Source: Plantago ovata
Lineage: Eukaryota; Streptophyta; Magnoliopsida; Lamiales; Plantaginaceae
Assembly: GCA_028274465.1 (NCBI GenBank)
Contig: CM051455.1
Location: forward strand, 93,256,365 to 93,320,364
Reading direction: 5' to 3'
Length of the DNA stretch: 64,000 nucleotides
In this document: positions 1-9,574 of the stretch, piece after piece
How positions within the stretch are numbered: the stretch's first letter is position 1
Layout of the letters: every line of letters starts with the position of its first letter
Notes under the pieces: model-generated
What the model was told of the DNA's origin: nothing
Seen by the model: the letters and a program-made list of their open reading frames with translations, nothing else
The model's database searches: none
Made by a program: the position numbers and the translations under genes

Positions 1-1620
1 TAAGGAACTTGAAAGGCAAAAAGCAAAAGAGAAGCTGAAAAAGCATCTTGGTAACAACTACCATAAATACAAGAATGAAGCTAGCTCGCTGAACAAGCAA
101 GCTCAGCAAGCAAACTCTTCTGAAGAACCAGCAGTTGGCAATGATCTATGCTTTTATTGCAAAAAGCCTGGACACTTCAAAGCAAATTGTCCTTTGCTGA
201 AAAGCAAATCTGCTGAATAGAAGAAGAAGTTCAAAAGGGCTTTGATTGCTGAAGAAAAGAAAAAACTTCAAGCAAAAATCGATGCTCTTTGCATTGAAAC
301 AAGCTCTGAAGACAGTGAGGTAGAGAGTTCAGACACTGAAGAAGAAGAAGCCACTCTTGATGTAGAGATTGGCAAGGAAGTTTGTGGAATAGCCATGGAA
401 GCTTATCCAGATGTGTCAAACTACGAATTCTGCCTCATGGCCGGTCAGGTAAATTGTCCTCTGAATCAGATTCAGAAAGTGAAGATGATATTGAACTTGA
501 TAGAATTCAAGGAGAAATCGAAAGATTTGAGAAAACTCTGAGCAAACAGCAAGAAAAACTACAAATGCTGAACTTCTGACTATGCAAACTACTGAAAAGT
601 ATGTCTTGCTGAGCGTTGAGTCAGAAAAGAAGGATGCTGAAATATTGCATCTCAAGAAGTTAATTGTTGAAGCTACAGAGAAGAATGCTCAAATGTCAAT
701 AGAATTGGAAGAGTATCAGTCCTCAATTCTAAATTTACTTGCTGAAATACAAGAAATGAAAAAGACAATTTCAAATCTTATGCTGATGTTAGTAACACGC
801 TGACTGAACTAAACTCTTATCTGAGAGATCCATCTCAGAAAGAAGGTTTAGGTGCAACGTATGAAGGTGACGATGTTATAATCTTGAGTAAAGACAAATC
901 ACCAATCACCTTTGTTCATGCAACTGGTAGTGGTCAACCAGAACTCTATCAGATTGGTCAATCTAAGGTTGCTGAAATAAGCAATCAAGTACCTACGACC
1001 TTAAAGCCCGATGTTGCCACTCAAAGTAACAAGACTTTAAAAGGAAAACCGGTTGTTGAAAACCAAACTGTTCAGAAAAAGGATGATGTAAAGCATTCCG
1101 CCAAACAAGTTGCTGAAAAGTAATTTGTTAAGACTAAAGGCAAGATTACTAAAAGAAATTAGAAGACCTTTGCTGACAAACCTGAATCAAGTAATGTTGC
1201 TGAGAGAAAAGCTCAGCATTCTCCAAAAAGTGGACTTGGATTCAAAACCAAGCAAAGTCAACTCTATCATGAGTATAAGTAAAGTCAGCAAAGATACTTC
1301 AAAGAGATGAACAAAACCAAGCCTAAGAGTTCTGACAAAACTCAAAATGCTAGGACTAGAAGGAACCTACTGAAAAGTATGTTCAGCAAAAGGGTCAACC
1401 AAGCAAGACACCACATCAGAAAGTATGTTCAGCAAAAGGGTCAACCAAGCAAGACACCACATCAGAAAGTGGACTTGATTAGCAATGATCAAAAGTCTTT
1501 CGGTTCTAAGCCCTCTAGTTCCTCAGCAAGTAGAAAACAAATCAACTTTGAAAAATTCAAGACTTGGGTTTCCACTGGACATTTTCTTGAACATGTTAAT
1601 GGACATCCAATATTGGATAA
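1..1620 (+). pseudogene. Ty1/copia gag, 3' part, decayed
   Basis: Gag packages the element RNA. A CCHC zinc knuckle (CX2CX4HX4C) is encoded at 149-190. Downstream is an acidic, lysine-rich, probably disordered region. An in-frame TAG at 217-219 directly follows the knuckle region, and the reading frame is then lost and regained several times (open stretches 242-541, 582-803, 884-1123, 1307-1624). The hydrophilic tail is rich in Ala-Glu dipeptides encoded by GCTGAA. The 46-bp tandem duplication at 1381-1472 also shifts the frame. The protein N-terminus lies outside the window. Confidence 0.75.
1381..1472 (+). repeat. 46-bp tandem duplication in gag
   Basis: Two adjacent 46-bp copies, both beginning GTTCAGCAAAAGGGTC (1381-1426 and 1427-1472). 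The period is not a multiple of three, so the duplication shifts the gag frame. The copies look identical, which points to a recent event. Confidence 0.9.
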
Positions 1621-1895
1621 TTAACTTGTTTGCTCTTGATTGTGCAGACTTCAGCCACGGAGTCAAACAATGCAATTTGGCACTTTGACAGTGGTTGTCG
1701 AAAGCACATGACGGGCAACAAGAAAAACCTTATAAACTATAGACAGTGGTCTAAAGGTCCAACAATAAGGTTTGCTGGTGGAGGCTTTGGTTCTACTAAA
1801 GGTTATGGTGACGTGAAGTTAAGATGCATTACCATTTCAGGAGTTCTTTATGTCAAAAATCTTAAGTTTAACCTTTTTAGCATGAGTCAAATTTG
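1621..1895 (+). pseudogene. Ty1/copia aspartic protease region
   Basis: The translation has the copia protease signature W-H-F-D-S-G-C with the catalytic Asp-Ser-Gly encoded at 1687-1695, followed by HMTG and the downstream glycine-rich strand ending in FNLFSMSQ. The protease would cut the Gag-Pol polyprotein. The open stretch ends at a frame break near 1893-1899, and integrase continues in another frame, so no continuous polyprotein can be made. Confidence 0.8.
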
Positions 1896-3459
1896 CTGAC
1901 AAAGGTTACTTCATCAAAATCAAAAGTGATGAATGTAAACTTATTGACTGTGAGACAAATAAGGTTATTATGGTTGCTTGAAGATCAGGAGGTCTCTATA
2001 ACGTAGATTGGTCTTCAGCAATCGTTGAAAAATTCTTTGTCTCAGATCATGATTACCTTGCTGAAAAAGCATGGTTATGGCATAAACGAACAAGTCACCT
2101 AAACTTCAAGACGCTGAATAAGCTGTCTAAAAAGGCACTTGTAGTTAGATTACCTAAGGTTACTTTTAAGAAGGATGGTGTTTGCAATGCATGTCAGCAA
2201 GGAAAGCAAACCAAAACTTCTTTCAAGAACAAGGCAGTACCGTCAACTACAAAACCTTTACAACTCTTGCACATGGACTTGTTTGAATCTTCTTCAACAA
2301 GCTATGCTGGCAAGAAGTATGGTCTGGTGATGGTAGATGACTATTCAAGATTCACTTGGGTAGTATTTATCAAACACAAGTCTGAAACAAGGACTGAAAT
2401 ACCTAACTTGATGAACAAGCTCGAAGTCATGAAAAATGGCAAGGTAAAAGTCATAAGAACAGACCATGATACTGAGTTTGTAAACCAGTACATAACTGAG
2501 TATTGCACTTCAAAAGGCATACAACATCAGTTATCCTCAGTAAGGACACCTCAACAAAATGGTGTTGCTGAAAGGAAGAATCATACCCTTAAGGAAGCAG
2601 CTAGAACGATGCTTGCTGACACTGAAATAAGTGAAGCTTATTGGGTTGAAGCGGTTAATACCGCCTGCTATACTCAAAATAGATGCTTGATAACTAAGGA
2701 ATACAACAAAACTCCCTATGAGTTATTTGTTAGAAGACCTCCTAACATCACCCATCTGAGAGTATTTGGTTGCAAATGTTTTGTTCTTAACGATGGTAGA
2801 GAATACTTAAGAACATTTCAACCAAAGGCAGACGAAGCGATATTTCTTGGCTACTCCCTTGCATAGTAAAGCTTATAGAGTTTACAACAAAAAGGCACAA
2901 AAAATTGAAGAATCAGTGCATGTTGTATTCTATGAAAAATCACAAGGAGTCCCTGCTGAAGAAGAAATATCAAAATGTATGAAGAAATTACTCATACATA
3001 AGCAAAGAACTGAATTTGATGCTAGAAATATCAAATCAATTGAACTAAATGATTATTCTGACAATGACACTCCTCCCCCAAGTCATGACAAGATAAATGT
3101 AGTTCATGATAAAGAATTTCCGGGAAAAGACGCGGTTGCTCCAGATGTTGCTGAAACTACGCAACTTCCTGTGTCTGCTGACGAGTTACCTCAAACCAGC
3201 AATGCTGAACAAGCAGTTGCTGATGAACCAATTTCAGCAGAGACACAACAAGATACCAGTAGTACTGAACAAGTACATGCTGAAGAGTCACATGCTGAAA
3301 TGCAAACTTATCCAGATCCAAAGAGCAGAAAGCCTGTTAATAAGTGGATTAGAGATCATCCCTCTACGGATATGATTGGTGATATTGACAAACGCCAAGT
3401 GACTAGATCCAAACTATCTACTAATCAAGAACTTGCTGAAGAAGCAAACGTCATTGAAG
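1896..3459 (+). pseudogene. Ty1/copia integrase and integrase-RT linker
   Basis: The pre-integrase zinc motif is visible: His codons at 2081 and 2096, Cys codons at 2183 and 2192. The rve core follows with the catalytic triad Asp (2276-2278), Asp (2462-2464, in context RTDHD) and Glu (2570-2572, in context GVAERKN). An in-frame stop lies near 1979 and a frameshift near 2862 separates the core from its C-terminal part. From about 2900 to 3460 comes the acidic, Ala-Glu-rich linker typical before copia RT. Integrase would insert the element cDNA into chromosomes; this copy cannot be translated intact. Confidence 0.85.
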
Positions 3460-5026
3460 TAGAAGTTTTTTTCTCTTGCTTTGTTTCAGAAATTGAACCC
3501 AAGACCATAGAAGAATCTTTAAAGCATTCTGAATGGATCAAGGCAATGCAAGAAGAACTGGATCAATTTGAAAGGAACAAAGTCTGGAAACTTGTACCCC
3601 TTGCTGAAGGAAAGAAAGTAGTTGGTACAAAGTGGATGTTCAGAAACAAGCTGAGTGAGTCTAGAGAAGTAACAAGGAACAAAGCACGTTTAGTTGCTCA
3701 AGGTTGCTGCCAGACTGAAGGATTGGACTATGATGAGTCTAAGCACCAGTTGCAAGATTAGATGCAATTAGACTTTTCTTAGCCTTTGCTGCTCACAATG
3801 ACTTCATTGTTTATCAAATGGATGTTAAAAGTGCATTCCTAAATGGTGAACTTGCTGAAGAAGTCTACCTAGAACAACCCCCTTGCTTTGAACTTCCCTC
3901 AGAAACCAAGATGGTATACAAGCTTCAGAAACCTGTATATGGTCTAAAGCAAGCACCAAGAGCTTGGTATGATACCTTAGCTAAGTTCTTGCTGGATAGT
4001 GGTTTCAAGAAAGGTGAAGTTGACAAAACCTTATTTATCATGAACCATGATGGTAAAATACTCTTAGTCCATATTTATGTGGATGACATAATATTTGGAT
4101 CCAAGGACAAGCAACTTTGTGATGATTTTGCCAAGCTCATGACAAGCAAGTTTGAAATGAGTATGATGGGCAAATTGAATTATTTCCTAGGATTTCAAGT
4201 CAAGTAACTCAAAGATGGAATATTCATAAATCAAGCAAAGTATGCAAAGGAAATGCTCATAAAGTTCAGGATCAAAGAGGAAGAAAAACCTGAAAAGATC
4301 CCTATGAGTGTTGGTACCAAATTGGGCTATACTAAACAAGATAAAAGTGTTGATGAACACTAGTATAGGAAGCTCATTGGTTCCTTGTTGTATCTAACAG
4401 CATGTAGGCCTGACATTCAGTATGTTGTTTGTGTGTGTGCAAGATTTCAATCTGATCCAAGAGAATCACACTACAAAAAGGAACTTAAGATACTGAAATA
4501 TGTCAAAGGTACAGTCAATGTAGGATTATGGTATCCAAAAGATTCTGAATTGGAATTGATTGGTTATTCTGATGCTGATCATGGAGGATCAACTCTTGAT
4601 AGAAAAAGTACTTCTGGAACTTGTCAGTTTCTAGGTACAAGATAAATATCATGGTTCAGCAAGAAGCAAACCTGTGTTGCTAATTCATCCACTGAATCTG
4701 AATACATTGCGGCTAGTTGTTACACAGCTCAAATCCTATGGATTCAGCAACAATTAAGAGATTATGGTATTTCTGCAAAGAAAACACCAATCTTTTGTGA
4801 TAATACAAGTGCTATTGCTATCACGCAAAATTCTAAGTTCCACTCAAGGACAAAGCACATTGATATTAGACATCAGTTCATTAGAGATCATGTGGAAAAA
4901 GGAGACATTGAGGTTGTAAAAGTAGGTACTGATGATCAACTTGTTGACATCTTTACCAAGCCCCTACCAGACAATAGGTTCGCAATGCTAAGGTATAACC
5001 TTGGATTGATCGAACTACCTCAATAA
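3460..5026 (+). pseudogene. Ty1/copia reverse transcriptase and RNase H
   Basis: RT begins with the EPKTIEE..W..AM..E motif and continues through [20 protein letters not shown] and the catalytic YVDD at 4076-4087. RNase H has the GYSDADHGG and STS-ESEYIA blocks, and the protein ends with the usual copia tail at a TAA (5024-5026). It is broken by a frameshift near 3741 and by in-frame stops near 4204, 4362 and 4643. The residues around the breaks are otherwise standard, which suggests decay after insertion, not loss of the domain. Confidence 0.9.
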
Positions 5027-5451
5027 AAAGGGATACATTTGGTGAATTGCTGAAACAGGCATTCAGCAAGCCAATGATTGCTTAAAAGTATTCCTTGAAA
5101 AGTCGTTTTCCATTGACTTCTCTAAAAGGAGATGATCGTACACTATATGTTTGCTGAAACAGGCATTCAACAAGTAATTCCTTCAAACCGGGTATTTGTT
5201 AGGAAACTTGATAATTTGCTGAGACAGGAACTCAATAAGAAAACATCAAAGATTGCTGAAACTGGCATTCAGACAATCAAGGATACTTAAACAGGTATTC
5301 AAGTATCAAAAGAAAAATCTGAGACGGGAACTCAGCAAAGAGCAAAAATACTTCTCAGATTTTACCTAAGGATATCTCAATATAAAAAGAATTTGCTGAG
5401 ACGGGAACTCAGAAATATCTTTTACCATAAAGAAATATGAGATATTTGATT
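5027..5451 (+). other. Hairpin-array spacer between pol and aORF (copy S1)
   Basis: There is no coding potential. Seven stem-loops occur at 5047-5069, 5151-5173, 5216-5238, 5251-5278, 5282-5307, 5318-5336 and 5391-5416. All have a 7-nt loop of the ACAGGCA/ACGGGAA type. The stems differ in sequence but stay complementary: TTGCTGAA/TTCAGCAA, CTGAG/CTCAG, and GATACTT..AAGTATC. A 17-nt copy of the LTR start (ATTTGTTAGGAAACTTG) lies at 5194-5210. The same arrangement exists in S2. It is probably an RNA-level structure; its function is unknown. Confidence 0.75.
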
Positions 5452-5460
5452 AAGGGGGAA
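5452..5460 (+). promoter_or_regulatory. Internal polypurine tract-like run
   Basis: AAGGGGGAA followed by TTTTCAGCAAAT. S2 has a matching GGGGAATTTCAGCAAA near 15403-15420. Sireviruses are known to carry several polypurine tract-like runs, so this may be a secondary plus-strand primer site. The role is inferred. Confidence 0.4.
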
Positions 5461-5793
5461 TTTTCAGCAAATACAAGGCTTGTTACTTGAAAAGGTAAGT
5501 GCTAAAGTCAGATTGAATAAAATCGCTGAAAAGATTCTTCTTTACTTTAGCAAGCAATTAGCGTTGGAGTAAAAGAGATCAAATCCCGTGAATCAAGGTA
5601 AAATCAATTTGTGACGTTAATCATGGCACAGATAAACTCGCTGTAAATCATGACATGAAATACAATCGTGGCCATTGATTTTAAAGCAGTTGATGATCCA
5701 ACGGTTAATATTACAAAGAGAAAGTATGCTCTGACGGTTTTGTGTTAGTGGTCCACTACTCAATTAATGCAAAGGCTCCACTAACTCAATGAA

Positions 5794-5862
5794 TCTCTGT
5801 TTTACCCTTGCTGAGAACTCAAAACCATTGAGCTTCTCACATAACAGAGATACTATATAAAT
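5794..5862 (+). promoter_or_regulatory. TATA box with upstream hairpin, probable internal promoter of the aORF
   Basis: CTATATAAAT at 5853-5862 lies about 150 bp before the aORF ATG at 6010, a normal plant spacing for a TATA box, start site and leader. Directly upstream is a long inverted repeat: TCTCTGTT (5794-5801) pairs with AACAGAGA (5843-5850), enclosing a second stem (TGAGA.CTCAA with TTGAG.TCTCA, 5812-5839). The leader is AT- and pyrimidine-rich. This suggests the extra ORF can be transcribed independently of the LTR. Confidence 0.5.
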
Positions 5863-6009
5863 GAAGAGTTAGAGAAACACAAAATTCTTTAACTCACATT
5901 TCCTTTCTCTGTAAAAATTTCTATCTTGTGCTCTGAATTACTGTACCTCCGGTCAAAAAGAAAAATCTCTTTTTTGTACACTCTCAACCCTAAAACTACT
6001 ATATAAGAG

Positions 6010-7044
6010 ATGGCTCCCAAGAGACAATCATCTAAGACCTCAAAATCCTCAAAGGCAGACAGTGCTGGAAAAAGCACTGCTCCTACTCCTGTTGAAACTC
6101 CGGTGAAAAACACGGTGAAAATCGTGTTGGCTAATAACCGTATCACAGAAAGACCCATGCCTCCTGCATATCTTGATACTGCAAAGTGTGAACAGATGAT
6201 GCAATGGGGAGGATTTGCAACAGAGAAGTATATTAGATACTTCTATGAACAAGATTTGGACGAAGAAAACGTAGAGGCATTGAATTACATAAATCAACAA
6301 GGCCTACTTTTCTTCATTATTGCTCGCACTAAACAAATGAGCATGCTGGACACTATGGAATTCTACAACAATGCAAAAATCCAAACCCTTACTGATGGAC
6401 AAGGAGTCACTAAAAAAGTGATTTCTACCACAGTTCAAGGAGTGAAAATCATCCTGAAATGGATTGATTTAGCCAACATCTTTCATATTCCAACTACTGG
6501 AACTGAAGATGATATCACTACTACTGATGAAGAAATTGAAGCCTTTTACAGTGATGTCAGAAATGAAAGGATGAAGAAAGGAGAGATTGATCCCGTGACT
6601 TGGAATAAGCACGTAAAAAGGAAGCATCTCTGCCATTCACTTGGTCTAGTAGCTTTGCTACTCATCAAAGTCCTAGACTCCCAAGTTGGAGGAATTGACC
6701 ACGTAGGCCTGAGAAGGTGGCCTTTGCTGATGCATATCGATGAGAGCAAAACTGAGATAAACTGGGTTAAGTACATTTTCAACAGACTTGTTGATTGTGT
6801 TACAAAGTTCAGGGTCAAGGTTGAAGACAATACAGCTTCACCTTCGTTTCCAGTGATATATGGATTGAAAATATGCTACATCCTTGAACATTTCAGGATT
6901 CAGCTAAGAAACCCATTGCCGATTAAGAAATCAGTATGCAATGTGGGAAGAGCTTTCTACAAGCTGAATGGACCTAAGGTTGCTGACAAGAAGTCAAAGA
7001 GAGCAACAGCTGCAAATGTTGTTGAGACGATAACTAGTCTATGA
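6010..7044 (+). CDS. Sirevirus extra ORF (aORF), N-terminal segment
   Basis: A 344-codon open segment starts at ATG 6010 in the context AGAGATGGCTCCC. A basic Ser/Lys-rich start is followed by a folded-looking region (codons about 50-330) rich in aromatic and hydrophobic residues. This type of protein accompanies plant Sireviruses downstream of pol, where it has been called envelope-like. I see no signal peptide or clear membrane segment. It ends at a TGA (7042-7044) where a short Ala/Asn-rich repeat has slipped out of frame; the reading then continues in the next frame from 7041. The function is unknown. The start is chosen because it follows the TATA box at 5853. Confidence 0.65.
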   Translation: MAPKRQSSKTSKSSKADSAGKSTAPTPVETPVKNTVKIVLANNRITERPMPPAYLDTAKCEQMMQWGGFATEKYIRYFYEQDLDEENVEALNYINQQGLLFFIIARTKQMSMLDTMEFYNNAKIQTLTDGQGVTKKVISTTVQGVKIILKWIDLANIFHIPTTGTEDDITTTDEEIEAFYSDVRNERMKKGEIDPVTWNKHVKRKHLCHSLGLVALLLIKVLDSQVGGIDHVGLRRWPLLMHIDESKTEINWVKYIFNRLVDCVTKFRVKVEDNTASPSFPVIYGLKICYILEHFRIQLRNPLPIKKSVCNVGRAFYKLNGPKVADKKSKRATAANVVETITSL

Positions 7045-7898
7045 ATGCAAATGCTGCAAATGTTGCAGAAACTGATCAGCAATCTAGGCATACAACAGCT
7101 ACAAATGATTCTGAGAATGCAACAGCTGCAGATGTTGTTGCTGATACTGCTGCGGTTGCTGACACTACTACACCCAGCAAGAGATCCAAGAAAAAGAGGA
7201 AAGCTGATGATGACACTCAAACTTCAGCCTCATCAGCTGGTTCTATTCCTAAGAAGGCACGGACAAAGACCTTCCCAAGAAAGAAAACAACGGCACGCAA
7301 GTCCGTTCCAATTGTCCATGTCATTTAGGATGACGATGTTCCAGTGGTTGCTGAAACGCAAGCCACTGTAGTAGATGTTGCTGAAGTGTTTGAATAAGCC
7401 TTCAGCAATCCAATTAACTTGGATTCATCTGCTGAAGCAAGACCACAAGGCGGTGGAAATGAAAATCCTGCCTTAGATCGTTTAGAAGATATCTACATAG
7501 TAGATAATCTTGATGACAATACTCTGGAACCAGCAAGTGACATTGCTGCATATTTGAGAAAAGTTGCACTTGCTGAAAGTGTTGGAGAAGAGACAGTTGC
7601 TGAAATAGCAACTAGTCCAGTCCGAGAAATTGCTGAAGCTGCAATTGCCGAGACTGCAATGGTTCAAGTCCCAGAGGTTGCTGAAACACAACAAGAGACA
7701 GTATTCGACGACGCATCTCATGATGCTGAGAATATTAGACCAAGTTCACCGATAACTTCTATTGACAAAGTCCAACTGGTGTTGACTGACCTAAGCCAGC
7801 AAATGGACTTGGAGATTAATAATAATGACAACTCCAATAAGTCAGTAGACCTGTTCATGACAAGTAGTGAACTTAAAGGTCTAGATGTCTCTGCTTAA
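7041..7898 (+). pseudogene. aORF segment 2, Ala/Glu-rich, with two stops
   Basis: The continuation of the aORF is in the frame of 7041-7328 and 7419-7898. In-frame stops lie at about 7327 (TAG) and 7396 (TAA). The N-terminal part has a nuclear-localisation-like basic patch (KRSKKKRK, near 7183-7206); the rest is acidic and dominated by Val-Ala-Glu repeats encoded by GTTGCTGAA. Six exact TTGCTGAA octamers occur between 7348 and 7685. The segment is probably disordered. A frame change near 7885-7912 leads into the next segment. Confidence 0.55.
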
Positions 7899-8886
7899 CT
7901 TGTCAATTTCAGAGACAAGGGAGATTGCTGAATCTTCACAGCCTTCTCATTTAGAGCAAGAGAAGAAGTCTGCTGAAGAACAAGTCCCAGATAATGAAGC
8001 TGCTATCAATGCTGAAAGGACTAAGTCACCACCTGCCCTTCTTCAGCAGGTAGTTAACTCAGATATAAGCAAAACTTCACTATTTGAAACTTTATCTTTA
8101 GCTAATATAATTATTTCTTTACAGACTTCTCAAGATACAAGTCAGAAGATTGCTGAAACTTCTGCACCAGAATCCACAACTCCTGTTCAGCAGGTAGATG
8201 AAAATTTTGGTAAATCTACTAAGTTTGAAAACTTAGTACTTGTATCTAATATTGAGTTATTTCAGGATGAACAATTCAAGGATGTTGCCACAGCTCCTGA
8301 AGCAATGGAAATAGTACCCGCACAACTCAGTGTGCAACATGAGCTTGCTGAAAGTCAGCAGGTAATTCATGTTACTGTTTTAGACTCTAAAACTATTTTC
8401 CAAAACCTTCCTGAAATTAACTTTACTCTTATTCAGGCTCAAAAGGAGAATGATGAAATGGTTCACATCACGGAAGCTCTTGAAGTTAGTTCTGAAGAAC
8501 TATACTCAAACTTCAAAAAGAAAACTTTGACCAGAGTTGCTAAGTCTGTCAGCAACTGGCAAAGATATAGAAGGATGGATTTTTCAACTCTTCACATCCA
8601 TCTGTCCAATGACAAAAAGAGAAACTCTCTACTCAAACTCGAGACATTTGTACATTCTATACTTCCAGAAGAACTCTCATATTCTCAGCAAATGAGTTCA
8701 AGTCTGACTGCTACAATCAGAGAGAATATGAAAGCTAAGTTCAAGAGTGCCTCTCCATCTGAACAAGCTGTGATGCTCAAGGGTTCCTTTGTACCCGTGG
8801 TGGCTGATCCCCGCAAAATCAATGAGGAAGAGGAAGTTACAAGTGCTGCAAAGTACAAACATCTTGAGTTGGTCACTGACGGATGA
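7885..8886 (+). CDS. aORF segment 3, containing three intron-like inserts
   Basis: This is an open segment of up to 333 codons. It contains three inserts of 75, 72 and 75 bp (8050-8124, 8194-8265, 8362-8436), each starting GT directly after CAGCAG and ending CAG. All are phase 0 and stop-free, so the frame stays open whether they are removed or kept. S2 lacks two of them exactly. After them comes a conserved region (8500-8870, with a NDKKRNSLLKLETF-like block) that is also recognisable in S2 at 16215-16500. The segment ends at TGA 8884-8886; a single extra base near 8880 then shifts the frame. Confidence 0.6.
   Translation: MSLLNLSISETREIAESSQPSHLEQEKKSAEEQVPDNEAAINAERTKSPPALLQQVVNSDISKTSLFETLSLANIIISLQTSQDTSQKIAETSAPESTTPVQQVDENFGKSTKFENLVLVSNIELFQDEQFKDVATAPEAMEIVPAQLSVQHELAESQQVIHVTVLDSKTIFQNLPEINFTLIQAQKENDEMVHITEALEVSSEELYSNFKKKTLTRVAKSVSNWQRYRRMDFSTLHIHLSNDKKRNSLLKLETFVHSILPEELSYSQQMSSSLTATIRENMKAKFKSASPSEQAVMLKGSFVPVVADPRKINEEEEVTSAAKYKHLELVTDG
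8050..8124 (+). other. Putative mini-intron a in the aORF
   Basis: 75 bp, CAGCAG|GTAGTT at the donor and TTTCTTTACAG|A at the acceptor, U-rich, with a CTAAT branch-like motif about 20 nt before the acceptor. It is phase 0, a multiple of three and has no stop codon. The corresponding site in S2 is not preserved because an inverted RT fragment joins there (about 15920). Confidence 0.5.
8194..8265 (+). other. Putative mini-intron b in the aORF, absent from S2
   Basis: 72 bp, CAGCAG|GTAGAT at the donor and GAGTTATTTCAG|G at the acceptor, with CTAAT about 18 nt upstream of the acceptor. In S2 the flanking sequence GTTCAGCAG runs directly into the next exon at 15981/15982. The exon that follows is 96 bp long in both copies. 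Confidence 0.65.
8362..8436 (+). other. Putative mini-intron c in the aORF, absent from S2
   Basis: 75 bp, CAGCAG|GTAATT at the donor and ACTCTTATTCAG|G at the acceptor, with TTAAC near the branch position. In S2, TCTCAGCAG continues directly with GCTCATTTGG at 16077/16078. From that point to the shared TTCAAAAA block is 75 bp in both copies. Confidence 0.65.
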
Positions 8887-9568
8887 TGATGAAGAAGAAG
8901 AGGATGAAAATATCCTTAAAGATACCAGTGATGATGAAGCCCAAGATTCTAAGGACAACAAGGACGATGATGATGATAATCAAGGTCCTAGTCCGGATAC
9001 TGGCGGAGTAAAAATGACAGTTGCTGAAAATGAAAATCAAAACAACACAGAGAATCAGCAAGCTGACCAAACTCCCAGTCAGCAACAAGAATCCACTCCT
9101 ACTCCTGCTCAGACAAGTTCTCCAGCAACTGAACAAGTTGCTGAAACTGAAGAAGAGTACGCCAGAAAGCGTGCTGAAATACATAAAGGCAAAGCTAAGC
9201 TTTCTGATGCCGAGTTAGCATTACTCAAAGCTAAGGTCACGGATTCAAACCTTGGAGACGAAGAAGAAATGGATGAAGATTATCAAAGAGCATTACAGAA
9301 TAGTCTACAGATTCATAACAGACACACAATGAATCTAGATATTGCTCAATCTTCAGGAGTGAACAACACGGAAGTCTCCTCCCTTCCACTTATTACTGGT
9401 GAAACTCCAGTTGTTGAGTTCAAAGAGTTGCCCTCAGCAACCACTCAACCAGAAGTGTCTGAAGCTAAAGATTTGGGAATCAAGGTTGCTGGCCTTGATG
9501 AATCTGATGAAGAAGAAGATCTATCTAACTTCTCAGCAAATGAAGAAGAAAAGACAAAGAAAGCTTAA
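8880..9568 (+). pseudogene. aORF segment 4, acidic region
   Basis: Reading continues in a third frame with a long Asp/Glu run (8885-8990), then Gln/Thr/Ala-Glu-rich low-complexity sequence and a short helical block around 9150-9310. It ends at an in-frame TAA (about 9566-9568) and resumes in the same frame at 9575. S2 carries an equivalent stretch at 16500-17290. The composition suggests a flexible acidic linker. Confidence 0.5.
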
Positions 9569-9574
9569 CCCACA

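Noticed and set aside
7864..7912. A possible fourth mini-intron at the 7885 frame change (GTAGTG...TTTCAG)
   Set aside because: It would restore the frame, but at 49 nt it is too short for a plant intron, and S2 does not cover the site.
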